From Acidobacteriota bacterium (GTDB lineage Bacteria > Acidobacteriota > Terriglobia > UBA7540): a DNA stretch of 42,456 nucleotides. The DNA is taken from NCBI GenBank assembly GCA_021817045.1, contig JAKAWG010000042.1:1-42456 (forward strand). The letters are read 5' to 3'. Positions 29,253 to 39,757 of this stretch are shown in pieces. Made by a program: the position numbers and the translations under genes. The number at the start of each line of letters is the position of its first letter. The first letter of the stretch is position 1. The notes below the pieces were generated by a model. It searched no databases and was not told the origin of the DNA. It saw only the letters and a list, made by a program, of their open reading frames with translations.

Positions 29253-32243
29253 TCACACTTCGTCTGCTGAGACCGATACAGCGAACGGCACGCCGATAGC
29301 CTCGAAGTGCTTCAGCCCGCATCGAACTTTGTCAGCCTCGCTTGTGCGCAACTTCAAAAAGTCGCGCGTTCCTTTCGTTTCGCGCACTAAGTAAAGCGCC
29401 TGCCCATCGTGTTTGAGGATTGCCCAGTCTGGATTGTAGTTTCCGACCGGCGTTTCGACCTCGAACCAGCCCGGCAGCTTCACAAACAGCTTGATGTCCT
29501 GTCGCTCGTCGAGCCTTTTGGCAAATTCACGTTCCACCTCCGAGTCATAGACGACGTATTCGTAAACTGATTTTTGGACCTGCAATGCTTTCAAATAATT
29601 AATCAGCTCTTCGTTCTTGAAAAGGAGCATTTCCCACTCGGCTTCTGGCCCTGGGCCAGGTATCCGCTCATATTTGATTCCGTCCACCAACAGGCGATGA
29701 AGCTCGTATTTTAGGATCGTCGCCACAGCGTCCATAAACCTCTGTGGATTGTTGAAGAATTCGTCCAGACGGCCACTTTCCTTGAGCACGCGGACAAGCG
29801 TTGACCGGGTTAGCTCGGTTTCGTTTTGCAGATATGCCAAAATGTCGGGCACCGGCCTGCTGCCGTATTCCACCTTTTCTTCCGCCGCGCTTTGGGCGGC
29901 GGCCACAACTCCACCTCTTTGAACGGAAACTTTTCCAGCCGCAATTCGGATAGTCGGCTTCTCAATTCTCTCCATTTGTTTGAGAGCCTGCACCGCGCGC
30001 CGGACTAAAACCTCCGTTTCAAATTCCACCCGGAAGGTCGTCTTGGGCCTGATACGATTCCACAGCGCCTGGAACTCGGGAGTCAATGTCACTTCCTTTT
30101 TCAGCCGGTTTACGCGCTCGTCGCGAGCCTTGCGAATGTGCTGTTCGATCTGGTACGACGCTAGTAAGTCCACAACAGCGGGCGCGATGTCCCTTTGGGC
30201 CTCCGGGAGTTCGAGCTTAAAATCGGCGCGCTTTGGGTCGAAGGCAGGCTGAATACGGCCATCGCTATCAATCATCTTCTGTTCGACCAGAGCGGCATGA
30301 ATCTCTTTGGCAGCTTCAGTCCCAATCGGCTGTTCTTTGCCGTCAACGACGCGAACAAGTTTTGCAAACGCCGTGATGGGAACCTTTCCGAAGGTCACGC
30401 CGCAGTCTTCTTCGTACTCCGTTTGCAGGCTGCGCGCAAAATCTTCGTAACTCTCGTTGGCCATCACGAAAAGTCTGTTGACAGACTCATCGAACACTCG
30501 CGCTCCATTTTGGTCCACAGGCAGGCGAAGGCCGCGCCCGATTTCCTGCCGTTTCTTAATGGCGCTCCGAGTTTCATTGAGAGTGCAAATCTGAAAAACA
30601 TTCGGGTTGTCCCAACCCTCGCGCAAGGCCGAATGGCTGAAGATAAACCGCAGAGGCTCCTCGATGGATAGCAGACGCTCTTTGTCCTTCATGATCAGGT
30701 CGTACACTTCGTCGTCAGCTTGGGTATCGCCGCTCGTGTCCTTGAGCACGCCCTTCCGATCCTGGGCAAAGTACCCATTGTGGAGTTTTTCAACTGGCTC
30801 CTTAAGCCAAGGAATCCCCTTGAATCGCTCGTCTTTCGCCCAATGCGTCAGTTCTTCCTCGAAAACTCTGGCAAATTTTCCTTTGACGGGCTTACCCTGG
30901 GCATCATAATCGCGGTAGTTGGCCACGCGGTCAATGAAGAAGAGCGTCAAAACCTTGACTCCTCTTTCTCCTGCGGCCACCTTAACCTGCAATTCCTTTT
31001 CAAGGTGTTTCTTAACCACCTCTTTGATCTGAACGCGCCAAACGTCTTCGCGCAATCCGCCGATCTCTTCTCCCAGGCGCAGGGTGCGGCCATTGCTGAA
31101 GCGGATGTATTCGTTGCCGGGTTCGGCGTTGATCTCTGTCACCTCGAATCCGGTTTTGTATTCGGCGCGCTCATTTGAGAGCACGAACAGGTCAGCCCCT
31201 TGCTTCACGGTAAATGACTTTTCCTTCGGCCCGCTCGTTCCTTGGGCCAGGATACGGAGCTTTGCCTTTATGCCGTTCTTGTAATCTATCTTTTCGACGC
31301 GCACAAGCGCGTCATTGGCAGCTCCTTCGGCTTTGGCGCTGCCGACCACAATCTGTTTAACGAGCCTGAGTTCGAATGCCCGGATGGGGTCGAGCCGATA
31401 AACCAGATTGTAGGGGTTGCGATGCGTGGCGGAGTAGCGAAGCGTGCAAAGCGGATTCAGCGCCTTGATTGCTTCCTGGGCCTTCTCCGTCGAATCCACG
31501 CTTTGCGGCTCGTCAATGACAACGATGGGCCGCGTCGCCTGCACAAACTCGATAGGCTGGCGGCCGGAGAGCCTGTCGCTCTCCTTGTAAATCACGTTGC
31601 TTTTCTGCTCTTCTTCTGTGCCCGTGAAATTCTTGCGAAAAGCGTCAATGTTAATCACGAGGATTTGCAGTGTATTGCTGGTGGCGAACTGGCGCAGCCG
31701 GTTGATTTTCCTGGCGTCGTAAACGAAGTGCTCGAAGGGAATGTTGTTGAATAGGGCGCGGAAATGTTCGGTCGTAATTTCGATATTTTTCAGCACGCCC
31801 TCGCGGATGGCGACGCTCGGGACGACGATGATGAACTTCTGAAAGCCGTAACGGCGGGAAAGCTCGAAAATGGTGCGCAGATAGACGTACGTCTTGCCCG
31901 TCCCGGTCTCCATTTCAACTGAAAAGTGCGGGCAGCGGCGAGGAACATTGGCGGGAACGTCGAATAGTTCCCACGCCTCAAGAGGAGCATTCGGGTCAGG
32001 AACTTCGATGTCGTTCCGCGCCTGAACCGCTCGGGTGTTGGCAAGCAGCTTTTCTTCGGCAATCAGCAGGCGGTTGCCCACGCCAAGCTCCGTGCGCTCC
32101 TGGCCGGTGAACAACCCTCCCAGGTCGCCCACATGGATGACCGCGTATTCCGGCGGTCCCTGCGGTTGGCCTTCCAGCAAGTCTGTGATGGCGGCCACGG
32201 CGTCAAGCTGAAATGGTTGGTTGGCGTCGAACTGGATTTTCAT
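29253..32243 (-). CDS. res: Type III restriction enzyme Res subunit
   Basis: A 996-residue protein started at ATG 32243, 13 nt after the mod stop. It has the superfamily 2 helicase core: Walker A 'METGTGKTYVYLRTI', DExx 'VVIDEPQSV', motif VI 'RQEIGRGLRLPV'. The C-terminal nuclease is 'YNPDWAILKHDGQALYLVRE' then 'TKGT', a PD-(D/E)xK motif. With Mod it cuts foreign DNA after ATP-driven translocation. Confidence 0.92.
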   Translation of the reverse strand: MKIQFDANQPFQLDAVAAITDLLEGQPQGPPEYAVIHVGDLGGLFTGQERTELGVGNRLLIAEEKLLANTRAVQARNDIEVPDPNAPLEAWELFDVPANVPRRCPHFSVEMETGTGKTYVYLRTIFELSRRYGFQKFIIVVPSVAIREGVLKNIEITTEHFRALFNNIPFEHFVYDARKINRLRQFATSNTLQILVINIDAFRKNFTGTEEEQKSNVIYKESDRLSGRQPIEFVQATRPIVVIDEPQSVDSTEKAQEAIKALNPLCTLRYSATHRNPYNLVYRLDPIRAFELRLVKQIVVGSAKAEGAANDALVRVEKIDYKNGIKAKLRILAQGTSGPKEKSFTVKQGADLFVLSNERAEYKTGFEVTEINAEPGNEYIRFSNGRTLRLGEEIGGLREDVWRVQIKEVVKKHLEKELQVKVAAGERGVKVLTLFFIDRVANYRDYDAQGKPVKGKFARVFEEELTHWAKDERFKGIPWLKEPVEKLHNGYFAQDRKGVLKDTSGDTQADDEVYDLIMKDKERLLSIEEPLRFIFSHSALREGWDNPNVFQICTLNETRSAIKKRQEIGRGLRLPVDQNGARVFDESVNRLFVMANESYEDFARSLQTEYEEDCGVTFGKVPITAFAKLVRVVDGKEQPIGTEAAKEIHAALVEQKMIDSDGRIQPAFDPKRADFKLELPEAQRDIAPAVVDLLASYQIEQHIRKARDERVNRLKKEVTLTPEFQALWNRIRPKTTFRVEFETEVLVRRAVQALKQMERIEKPTIRIAAGKVSVQRGGVVAAAQSAAEEKVEYGSRPVPDILAYLQNETELTRSTLVRVLKESGRLDEFFNNPQRFMDAVATILKYELHRLLVDGIKYERIPGPGPEAEWEMLLFKNEELINYLKALQVQKSVYEYVVYDSEVEREFAKRLDERQDIKLFVKLPGWFEVETPVGNYNPDWAILKHDGQALYLVRETKGTRDFLKLRTSEADKVRCGLKHFEAIGVPFAVSVSADEV

Positions 32244-32256
32244 GGATTCTGCGCGG

Positions 32257-34179
32257 TCACACGGTCTGGAACTTCGTGACGCCCTTGCTCTTGAAAATCT
32301 GCACGGCGTTGGCTTTAAGCTGGTCGTTGCCGGCAAAGCCTTCGTCGAGGCAGACGACGCGCTCCGGTTTCTCTTCGGCGATGGCGCGGATGGCTTCCAT
32401 GGTCAGCTCCCGGTCCAGGCAGATCAAAAGGGCATTGTCGGCCACACTGTAAACAGTCTTGCCGGCCAACTGGGTCTTCTTGATGGAGGCAGTGAGCGGG
32501 AAGCCGCTTTTCAGAAGGATCTCGTAGAGGATGTCCTCGGTCGTGCGGCCCTCGCGGATATGGTGGACATGCAATTCGAGTTGCTTTTCCAAGGCGGCGC
32601 CCTCGTGCGGAACTTCAGCGTTCCAAGGTTTGAAGCAGGATTCGGCCAATTTGTACACCCGGAAGCCGCGATCTCGCTTCGCTGCATCGGTCAGGGCGAG
32701 CTTCGCGGAGTCCTCATCATTGAGTTTCTTGATGACACGGCGGACGCGCTCCTTGGTGATCTCTGCAATGTTGCGCGGCCTCCCCAGGCGGTCACAGAAA
32801 CCTGCCGCAGCTTTTTGCTCTTTTTGGGTCGCGTCAAGCGACTCGGGTAGCTGAACCAAGATGAACTTTCGCCTCCCATGGTCTTGCGCGTTGCTTTGTA
32901 GCACTGCCTGAGCCGTTGTTCCGGATCCCGCAAAAAAGTCGAGGACGATTGCGGTCGAGTCGTTGAGCAATCCGACGCATCGACTGAGAAGCTCAACAGG
33001 CTTGGGAAAGTCGAAAACGTCCGGTTCTCCCATCAGCTCAAGCAAAGCCTTCCTTGCGGATTCGGTCGTGCCGCTCTGGTCCTCGGTCCACCAGGTGGCG
33101 GTGTTCTGGCCGGTCGTCTCGGAAAGATACCGCTTGATGCGGGGTACGCCGTCGCCGTCCTGGCCGAACCAAAGTCGGCCTTCCGCTTTCAGCCTCTCAT
33201 ACGTGGCATACGCGATACCCCAAGATCGACCGGGCGGAGGCGATACGGTTCGCCCGCTAGGCAGAGTAATTTCAAAGAATTGATCTTTTGTCGCTCGTCC
33301 TTTCATGCCTGTCATGTCAACCGATGCCCATGGCCCCCGCGGGTCGTTGTCGGGGTTCCTGAATGCCCTTTTTCGATCTTCGCTCAGGGGCACCACTCCG
33401 AACGATCCCCCCCTTGCAAGGTCGGCGGCAGACCTCGCATAAATCGTTACGTAATCGTGAGTGGGGTCAATATCCTGCCTTGCGTCTGGCGAAATCTTCT
33501 TTCGCCAAACGAGGGTAGCAACGAAGTTCTCTTCCCCGAAAACTTCGTCGCACAGGCGCCTCAGGCTCGTTAACTCGTTATCGTCAATGCTAACGAAGAT
33601 GACCCCATCGTCGCGGAGTAAGTTCCTTGCCAAATACAATCGCGGATACATCATGTTGAGCCACTTGGAATGAAACCGACCGTCCGCCTCAGTGTTCGTG
33701 CTGAATTTCTTGCCTTCGGCGTCCACTTGTCCGGTGTACTCAAGATAAGTCTGAAGCGATTCGGTGTAGTTGTCAGGGTAAATGAAATCGTTACCCGTGT
33801 TGTAGGGCGGGTCTATGTAAATCATCTTGACCTTGCCAAGATACGACTTCTGAAGGAGCTTCAAGACTTCCAAATTGTCGCCCTCGATAATCAGGTTTTC
33901 CGTGGAATCGAAGTTGACGCTTTCTTCCCGGCACGGAAGGAGCGTGCCAAGGCTCGGCGTCTGAATGGCTTTGAAGCAGTCCGCCTTGCCCGGCCAGTTC
34001 ATGCCGTAGCGTTCCTTGCCCACATCCACCGCTTCGCCCAGCGCGAGCTTCAACCGCTCAAAATCAATCTTTCCGCCCTCCGTCCGAACCTCCGGGAACA
34101 GGCGCAGCAGTTCCTCGCGCTTTTCGGCGCCGATATCCGCGGATTGCAAGTCAAGCTTCTCTGGTTCCGGTGTTTTCAT
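32257..34179 (-). CDS. mod: Type III DNA-methyltransferase Mod subunit
   Basis: A 640-residue protein started at ATG 34179 (AAGGAACAG upstream). The catalytic 'KMIYIDPPYNTGNDFIY' precedes the SAM loop 'LDFFAGSGTTAQAV', the beta-class order of type III Mod. It methylates adenine and gives the Res complex its target. The middle part (around 'TWWTEDQSGTTESARK') is the variable recognition region. Confidence 0.92.
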   Translation of the reverse strand: MKTPEPEKLDLQSADIGAEKREELLRLFPEVRTEGGKIDFERLKLALGEAVDVGKERYGMNWPGKADCFKAIQTPSLGTLLPCREESVNFDSTENLIIEGDNLEVLKLLQKSYLGKVKMIYIDPPYNTGNDFIYPDNYTESLQTYLEYTGQVDAEGKKFSTNTEADGRFHSKWLNMMYPRLYLARNLLRDDGVIFVSIDDNELTSLRRLCDEVFGEENFVATLVWRKKISPDARQDIDPTHDYVTIYARSAADLARGGSFGVVPLSEDRKRAFRNPDNDPRGPWASVDMTGMKGRATKDQFFEITLPSGRTVSPPPGRSWGIAYATYERLKAEGRLWFGQDGDGVPRIKRYLSETTGQNTATWWTEDQSGTTESARKALLELMGEPDVFDFPKPVELLSRCVGLLNDSTAIVLDFFAGSGTTAQAVLQSNAQDHGRRKFILVQLPESLDATQKEQKAAAGFCDRLGRPRNIAEITKERVRRVIKKLNDEDSAKLALTDAAKRDRGFRVYKLAESCFKPWNAEVPHEGAALEKQLELHVHHIREGRTTEDILYEILLKSGFPLTASIKKTQLAGKTVYSVADNALLICLDRELTMEAIRAIAEEKPERVVCLDEGFAGNDQLKANAVQIFKSKGVTKFQTV

Positions 34180-34232
34180 ATGCTGTTCCTTAGTTCCGCC
34201 AATCCCTCCTCTCCACCATCCTGGCGTGGAGT

Positions 34233-37124
34233 TCAACTGATGCGCCAGCGCAGCGTAAAGAGCTCTTGTTGGTCAATACGCTGGACCAGGCGATGGCTGA
34301 TCTCATCCAGCAACGCGTCCTTTTGCCGGTCAATGTCCCGGCTTGCCTGGTCGTAAGCCCGCCATGCCTCTTCCCGTTTCGCTTCAAGCGCTCGAACCTC
34401 ACGCTGCCGCAGCAGCTTGTCGGGGAGCGTCGGAGCAAGGCGCGCGGCCTTCTTTGCTTCCTTCAACGCTTCGTCTAATTCTTCGAGTTCAGACTTGAGC
34501 GAAGTGCGCCGGTCTTCGGCCCAGCGGTCGAGCTTTTCCATTTCGGAATCAAACCACGCGCCATTCCGCCTGGCTCTCGATTCGATCAATTCTTGGCGAA
34601 GCCGTGTGGCCGTTTCGTTCAGCGATGCGGCTATCGCTGCTGAAACCTCGCACGGCTTGCCCTGCGTTGCCGGCAAATCGAGCAGCCTTCGGCACTGAGC
34701 ATCGTCCAGGGTCATGCCGCCGTCCGTCATGCCAGCGAGTAGAATTACTTCCTCTATTTCAAGGGCGCTGAGCGTCAGCCGCGTGCAAGCGAGCCAACCC
34801 CCTTGGCCGACCAGCGGCGCCAATGCCGCGACGTTTTTGCCGCTGTTAGTATAGTCGAAGACCACTTCTCCGGCATTGGGATTGAGGGCCTTTGCCAAAT
34901 CCAGGACTCGCTGGGCCAGCGGGTGCCCCACGCGGTAGGTGTTAACGTCTTCGACGGCTTTGCCCATGCGGTAAGGCCCTGGATGAATCTTTTCGCCGGG
35001 GAAGGGATTCTTGTGCAGCATGAAGCTATAACCGGTTTCGTCGAAGTGGGCATACTCGCGCAGGACGTGCCCCGTCAGCCGCCAGAGTTGCTCGTTGAAG
35101 CGGTCGAGCACATCCCGGCTTTCGATGCGGACCTTTTCCACGACCTCCTGGTCGAAGTTGTTGAGTAGTTTTTCACGGGCGTCGCGCTGGCCGGCCTCTA
35201 TCTCAGTTTCTAGCTCGCGCTGAAGCTGGTCGAACTCGAACTGAATTTGCTGGGGCGTGCGGCATTTTTGGTAGATCGCAGCGATTCGCTTCTCGAAGTC
35301 CACGCCGGACTCGATGGCGCCGAGGACCTCGTCGCTTGCGCCGAAGATTCCGCTGAAGAGACGGAACTTTTCGGCCAATAGCTGGTAAACGCGCTGATCA
35401 GCGGCATTCTTCTTATTCAAAAAGTTGACCACCACCACATCGAACTTCTGGCCGTACCTGTGGCAACGTCCGATTCTCTGCTCGATGCGCTGTGGATTCC
35501 ACGGTAGGTCGTAATTAACGACCAGGTTGCAGAACTGGAGGTTGATGCCCTCGGCTGCGGCTTCCGTTGCAATGAGGATGGATGCGTGGTCGCGGAAGTT
35601 CTCGACCAGAGCCGCCCGCATATCGGCAGTGGGCGAGCCGGTGATCCTGTCAGTGCCTGCGTGCTTGTCAAGCCACCTCTTGTAGATTGCTTTGGACAGC
35701 GGATCATTATTCGTTCCATTGAAGAGCATCACCTTGCTGGCGAACTCGGTTTGCTCCAGCACGCGGAACAGATACTCTTGGGTGCGCCGCGATTCGGTAA
35801 AGATCACCGCTTTTTGCTGCAAGGTGGGAGCTCCCTGGCTCTTCTGGGCCTCGGCAGCGGCGGCGAAGCCACGCCGAAGAGCGGTAATTAAGACCTCCCC
35901 TTTGGAATTCTTAATAATGGATTTTGCGAGGGCGTGAAACTCCCTCAGTTGGGAAAGTTCGCACCGCATTTCCTGTAGCTGTTCAGGAGAAACCTGAGCC
36001 CGTGCCTGTTCAGGACCAGCGCTTTCCGCTATCTCCTCCTCCCACTCGTCGGCCAGCTCGTCGAGCGATTCCCAATCGTTCGGCAACGATTCAGGTGGGG
36101 ATTCGACCGGTTTTGCGATGGTTGCGGCGGCCTCCAATCTCTTCGCGAGACTATCTAGAGTAGCGGAGATGGCGTAAGTGGACGATGCCAGCAGCTTGCG
36201 AAGGATGAGCGTGACGAGCTGGCGCTGGCTTGCGGGAAGAGCGTAGAGGGTCGGTTGCTGAAGATAATCTGAGACAAGGTCGTAAAGCCTCTGTTCCTCT
36301 TCGGTCGGAACAAATTCCTGCACGAGGGCGTGGCGATTCGTATATTTCACATATTCGAGAACCTGGCGACGAAGCGTCCGTTTGCAGAGGGGTCTGAGGC
36401 GCTCTTTCAACTCGGCGAAGTCGCCGTCGTTTCCCAGTCGCGTGAATCGAGACCGGTAACTCTGCAAGTCGCCAAAAGCGTACTCGTCAATAATGCTGAC
36501 GAGCCCGTACAGTTCAAGCAGTGAGTTCTGAAGAGGCGTGGCCGTGAGAAGAACTTTAGGAAACGGCGCTACGGCCTGTTTGATGGAAGCGGCAATCTTG
36601 CTGGAATTCTTGTAAACGTTGCGCAGCCGGTGGGCTTCGTCAATCACCACGAGGTCCCAAGGCGTTTGCCGGAGGTATGTCTCCTTGCTTCTTGCGAACT
36701 GGTAAGAGCAAAGTATAACGGCATCCTGTTGAAACGGGTTCAGATTGCCGGCGCTGATGGATTCATTGAAGGTGCGAGTCTCAAGGATTGCATATGGTAG
36801 AAAGAATTTGTCGGCAAGTTCCTGTCCCCACTGTTTACGCAGATTGGCCGGTACAATTACGAGCAGGCGGCGCTTTCGCTCCGCCCATTTTTGGGCGAGC
36901 AAGAGGCCAGCTTCAATGGTCTTTCCGAGACCCACTTCATCGGCGAGGATTGCGCCTTTTGAGAATGGGCTTCGGAAAGCGAAAAGTGCAGCCTCGACCT
37001 GGTAAGGGTTCAAATCCACCTGAGCATCAGCAAGGACGGACACCAACTTCTCAATGTTGTCTGATGCGCAGCGTTTCGTGAGGTCGTAGGCGAAATATTT
37101 CGCTTGGTAGTCTGTAACTCTCAT
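34233..37124 (-). CDS. SNF2/HepA-family helicase
   Basis: A 963-residue protein with Walker A 'ILADEVGLGKTIEAGLLLA', DEAH in 'DLVVIDEAHRLRN', and motif VI 'QRIGRCHRYGQKFD'. The long C-terminal region contains coiled-coil segments (about 820-930). It lies 53 nt upstream of mod and is probably the first gene of a three-gene operon. SNF2 helicases with Mod/Res genes occur in phage-defence loci; DISARM-type partners (drmA, drmB) are not seen here. Confidence 0.88.
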   Translation of the reverse strand: MRVTDYQAKYFAYDLTKRCASDNIEKLVSVLADAQVDLNPYQVEAALFAFRSPFSKGAILADEVGLGKTIEAGLLLAQKWAERKRRLLVIVPANLRKQWGQELADKFFLPYAILETRTFNESISAGNLNPFQQDAVILCSYQFARSKETYLRQTPWDLVVIDEAHRLRNVYKNSSKIAASIKQAVAPFPKVLLTATPLQNSLLELYGLVSIIDEYAFGDLQSYRSRFTRLGNDGDFAELKERLRPLCKRTLRRQVLEYVKYTNRHALVQEFVPTEEEQRLYDLVSDYLQQPTLYALPASQRQLVTLILRKLLASSTYAISATLDSLAKRLEAAATIAKPVESPPESLPNDWESLDELADEWEEEIAESAGPEQARAQVSPEQLQEMRCELSQLREFHALAKSIIKNSKGEVLITALRRGFAAAAEAQKSQGAPTLQQKAVIFTESRRTQEYLFRVLEQTEFASKVMLFNGTNNDPLSKAIYKRWLDKHAGTDRITGSPTADMRAALVENFRDHASILIATEAAAEGINLQFCNLVVNYDLPWNPQRIEQRIGRCHRYGQKFDVVVVNFLNKKNAADQRVYQLLAEKFRLFSGIFGASDEVLGAIESGVDFEKRIAAIYQKCRTPQQIQFEFDQLQRELETEIEAGQRDAREKLLNNFDQEVVEKVRIESRDVLDRFNEQLWRLTGHVLREYAHFDETGYSFMLHKNPFPGEKIHPGPYRMGKAVEDVNTYRVGHPLAQRVLDLAKALNPNAGEVVFDYTNSGKNVAALAPLVGQGGWLACTRLTLSALEIEEVILLAGMTDGGMTLDDAQCRRLLDLPATQGKPCEVSAAIAASLNETATRLRQELIESRARRNGAWFDSEMEKLDRWAEDRRTSLKSELEELDEALKEAKKAARLAPTLPDKLLRQREVRALEAKREEAWRAYDQASRDIDRQKDALLDEISHRLVQRIDQQELFTLRWRIS

Positions 37125-37346
37125 GAACTTTCCGGTTCGATCAAGCGCGCCGGGTCTTGCAGGTGATTATAGCCCACGGTGTGTATTAGAGTTTGCAACA
37201 ATTAAGGCGCTGTGTTTAATAGGAGTAAGACGGGGAATTGGTGGCACGGTAGGAGAGACACCTATAAGGGGGAGCCTTAGGCCTCGGGCAGCGGCGCCCG
37301 CAGTCATGAAGAAGCTGCCGGCGTGGGTTACGAATCTGGACCTCAG
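37125..37346. promoter_or_regulatory. Divergent intergenic region
   Basis: It separates the SNF2-mod-res operon from the RNase H-like gene and probably holds both promoters. I cannot assign -35/-10 boxes with confidence. A short GC-rich inverted segment (CGGGCAGCGGCGCCCG, near 37286) may form a hairpin. Confidence 0.35.
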
Positions 37347-38138
37347 ATGAGCAAGGGCACAGAGACGTTCAAGCGTTACATCGGCATTGATTATTCAGGC
37401 GCGCAAACTCCTATGTCCAGCTTGAGGGGGTTGCGCGTCTATGTAGCTGATCGGGGGTTTGAGCCGACTGAGGTCTTGCCCTGGCCAAGCCCGCGCAAGT
37501 ATTGGACGCGTCGCGGTATTGCAGAATGGCTGGTGGAGAGGCTTTCGGAAGCACTGCCGACATTGGTCGGAATTGATCACGGTTTCTCATTCCCATTGCG
37601 GTATTTTGAAGAGTACAGGCTTCCGCATGATTGGGCGGCGTTTCTCGACGACTTCCAAAAGCACTGGCCAACTGACGAAAATATATATGTGGATTTTGTA
37701 CGCGACGGAATCGTTGGGAATGGAAAGGCACGCAGCGGCAATCCCCGTTGGAGGCGATTGACTGAGATACGCGCTCGCGGGGCAAAGTCAGTCTTTCAGT
37801 TCGAGGTTCAGGGTGCAGTGGCTAAGTCCACACATGCTGGATTGCCTTGGCTGCGGTATCTCCGACAGCGTGTGGGGGGCCACGTCCATTTCTGGCCGTT
37901 TGATGGCTGGGACTTGCAACCCGGCAAGTCAGTGGTTGCTGAAGTCTATCCATCGCTGTGGAGGCGGAGCTTCGCGCAAGATGGACGAAACGCGCATCAG
38001 CACGACGCTTACTCGGTCGCCGCATGGATGCAACGGTGCGATCTCGACGGTAGCCTGGCACGGTTTTTCAAACCAGGTTTGACGCCAGCCGAACTGGAGG
38101 TCGCCGAAATCGAAGGCTGGATTCTGGGAGTGATGTAA
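37347..38138 (+). CDS. DUF429-like predicted RNase H-fold protein
   Basis: A 263-residue protein started at ATG 37347 (GTG 37323 is also possible). 'KRYIGIDYSGAQ' with D15, 'AEVYPSLWRR' and 'HDAYSVAAWM' form the acidic pattern of RNase H-like DUF429 proteins. The function of this family is not well known. It lies between the SNF2 helicase and the AbiE genes. Confidence 0.65.
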   Translation: MSKGTETFKRYIGIDYSGAQTPMSSLRGLRVYVADRGFEPTEVLPWPSPRKYWTRRGIAEWLVERLSEALPTLVGIDHGFSFPLRYFEEYRLPHDWAAFLDDFQKHWPTDENIYVDFVRDGIVGNGKARSGNPRWRRLTEIRARGAKSVFQFEVQGAVAKSTHAGLPWLRYLRQRVGGHVHFWPFDGWDLQPGKSVVAEVYPSLWRRSFAQDGRNAHQHDAYSVAAWMQRCDLDGSLARFFKPGLTPAELEVAEIEGWILGVM

Positions 38139-38211
38139 TCACGCTCTGGCGTGTACGGATTCTTGTGGCTCGCCGTAGTTCTCGGTGGAAGGACAGCGCA
38201 CAGCCGTCCTG

Positions 38212-39129
38212 TTAATGTTCGATCCAGGGTCCGGGGGCAGTCCAACTTGCGTTGAATGCTTTTCCTTGGCTCGAAGCCGTTGCTACCGGTTGTAAGAATC
38301 TCGAAACAGCGAGAACCAGTTCTGCGAGATCAGGCGAGGCTTCGAGCCGGCTTCTGCGGATGAAGCCGCGCCACTGCGCTTTCTTTGATGGATCGTTCGC
38401 GAAGGTTGCGGTCAGGCCAACAGGTTCGGGGACGATAGTTGTTCCACGATTGGAGAATGTTTTCGCGATGGCGTCACGAAGTGTTTGGCCATTGAAATCG
38501 AATTGCCGAGAGAGGGTCCAGATGTCGAAGTAGTCTTTCATCCGGCTGTTAAGGATACCTAGGGTGACGAGGGACTCAAATTTCTCAGCGACGGTGCTCT
38601 CTTTGCTGTACCCGCGAAGCTTCGGTGCGGGAAAATCGAGCAAGGTCGGATAATCAATGGGCTGTGGACCCGGAGCAACAACATCCCCGAATCCGATATC
38701 GAGCTGCTGAATTACTCGGGCTCGTCCCAAGTTAGCCCGGAAGCGGATTCGAACGCCTTGATAGTTGGCGTCTTCAGCGATGCTTGTGCCTTTTACGGTA
38801 TTGGGGTTGAAAACGAGGCCATCGGGCTCGACAGGCTGTGAGCATAATTCCTTCACGATTCCAGCCAGAACCTCAACATCGTTCGTTGTCTTGCCGAGAA
38901 GATCGATATCCATCGTCGGCCGATAAGGCTCCAGTTCCCATGCTGTGAACATCAGCGCGCCCTTCAAGATGAACTTGGCAGCATAAGAGGATTTTGAGAG
39001 CCGATAGAGAAACCGCTCCATGGCGAAATATTGCAGGAGTTCGTTGAAAGGGCGGTTGGTCTTGCGGGCCTTGTTCAAAAGCAGTTGATGCACGGAGGCA
39101 GAAAGATTGGCCGGTGCTCGTTTGGTCAC
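38212..39129 (-). CDS. abiEii: AbiEii-like nucleotidyltransferase toxin
   Basis: A 305-residue protein from GTG 39129, inside the antitoxin stop (ATGTGA). 'KFILKGALMFTAWELEPYRP' then 'TMDIDLLG' is the nucleotidyltransferase motif (DxD), followed by 'KFESLVTLGILNSRMKDYFD', the AbiEii family signature. AbiEii toxins block growth and protect a population from phage. Confidence 0.88.
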   Translation of the reverse strand: MTKRAPANLSASVHQLLLNKARKTNRPFNELLQYFAMERFLYRLSKSSYAAKFILKGALMFTAWELEPYRPTMDIDLLGKTTNDVEVLAGIVKELCSQPVEPDGLVFNPNTVKGTSIAEDANYQGVRIRFRANLGRARVIQQLDIGFGDVVAPGPQPIDYPTLLDFPAPKLRGYSKESTVAEKFESLVTLGILNSRMKDYFDIWTLSRQFDFNGQTLRDAIAKTFSNRGTTIVPEPVGLTATFANDPSKKAQWRGFIRRSRLEASPDLAELVLAVSRFLQPVATASSQGKAFNASWTAPGPWIEH

Positions 39130-39746
39130 ATCAGTGCCTCCAGGTAAGGTCGCATCACCTTCGCTACGCGGCAAACCTCTCCGGCTTCAAGAAGGGCATG
39201 GAGATTCCTTTTCTTCCTCTCAAGGTAAAGCTTTAGCGCCTCGCGAGCCGTGTCCATCCCGATCTTGTTGCGGTATTTGAAACAGTCGGCGACGGTTTTC
39301 TCGGGACTGTAAATTCGGACTCGCATGCCGTCGAGTTTGTGGGATTCCAGACCGAATTCGAAGGCTCTCTTGGTGAACCAAAATACTCGGATGGGAGGGT
39401 GAGCAAGCCGCGGGGGTTCGGCTCCACGTGGCAGGGCAAGATACACCTCGTGCGGAATCTGGGTCGTGAGTTCGTGGAAGGCGAGCGCGGAGATAAGACA
39501 AATCACGGAATCGGGAACCTTCATAGCGACCGTGGCGAGGTCGGGATTCCCAAGAGGGGGTAGATCGGAGACGCGATAAAGCCCGCGAGCAAGGGTTGAG
39601 AGCTTGCCGGAGTCCCGCATTTTGTAAAGCGTTTCGGGGTGAACTCCGAGGTTCATCGCATCCCTTGTCCTAAGCACGCCTCCGTGGCGAAGGAAGACAG
39701 CCTTGGCGCGGGATTCCGAATCTTGCGTATTTTGGCGCTTTCCCAT
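39126..39746 (-). CDS. abiEi: AbiEi-like antitoxin/transcription regulator
   Basis: A 206-residue protein with an N-terminal winged helix ('HGGVLRTRDAMNLGVHPETL') and the AbiEi C-terminal domain ('RVRIYSPEKTVADCFKYRNK'). AbiEi represses its own operon by binding inverted repeats; one lies at 39758-39785, just upstream. The stop overlaps the toxin start. Confidence 0.85.
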   Translation of the reverse strand: MGKRQNTQDSESRAKAVFLRHGGVLRTRDAMNLGVHPETLYKMRDSGKLSTLARGLYRVSDLPPLGNPDLATVAMKVPDSVICLISALAFHELTTQIPHEVYLALPRGAEPPRLAHPPIRVFWFTKRAFEFGLESHKLDGMRVRIYSPEKTVADCFKYRNKIGMDTAREALKLYLERKKRNLHALLEAGEVCRVAKVMRPYLEALM

Positions 39747-39757
39747 CTCGATAATAT

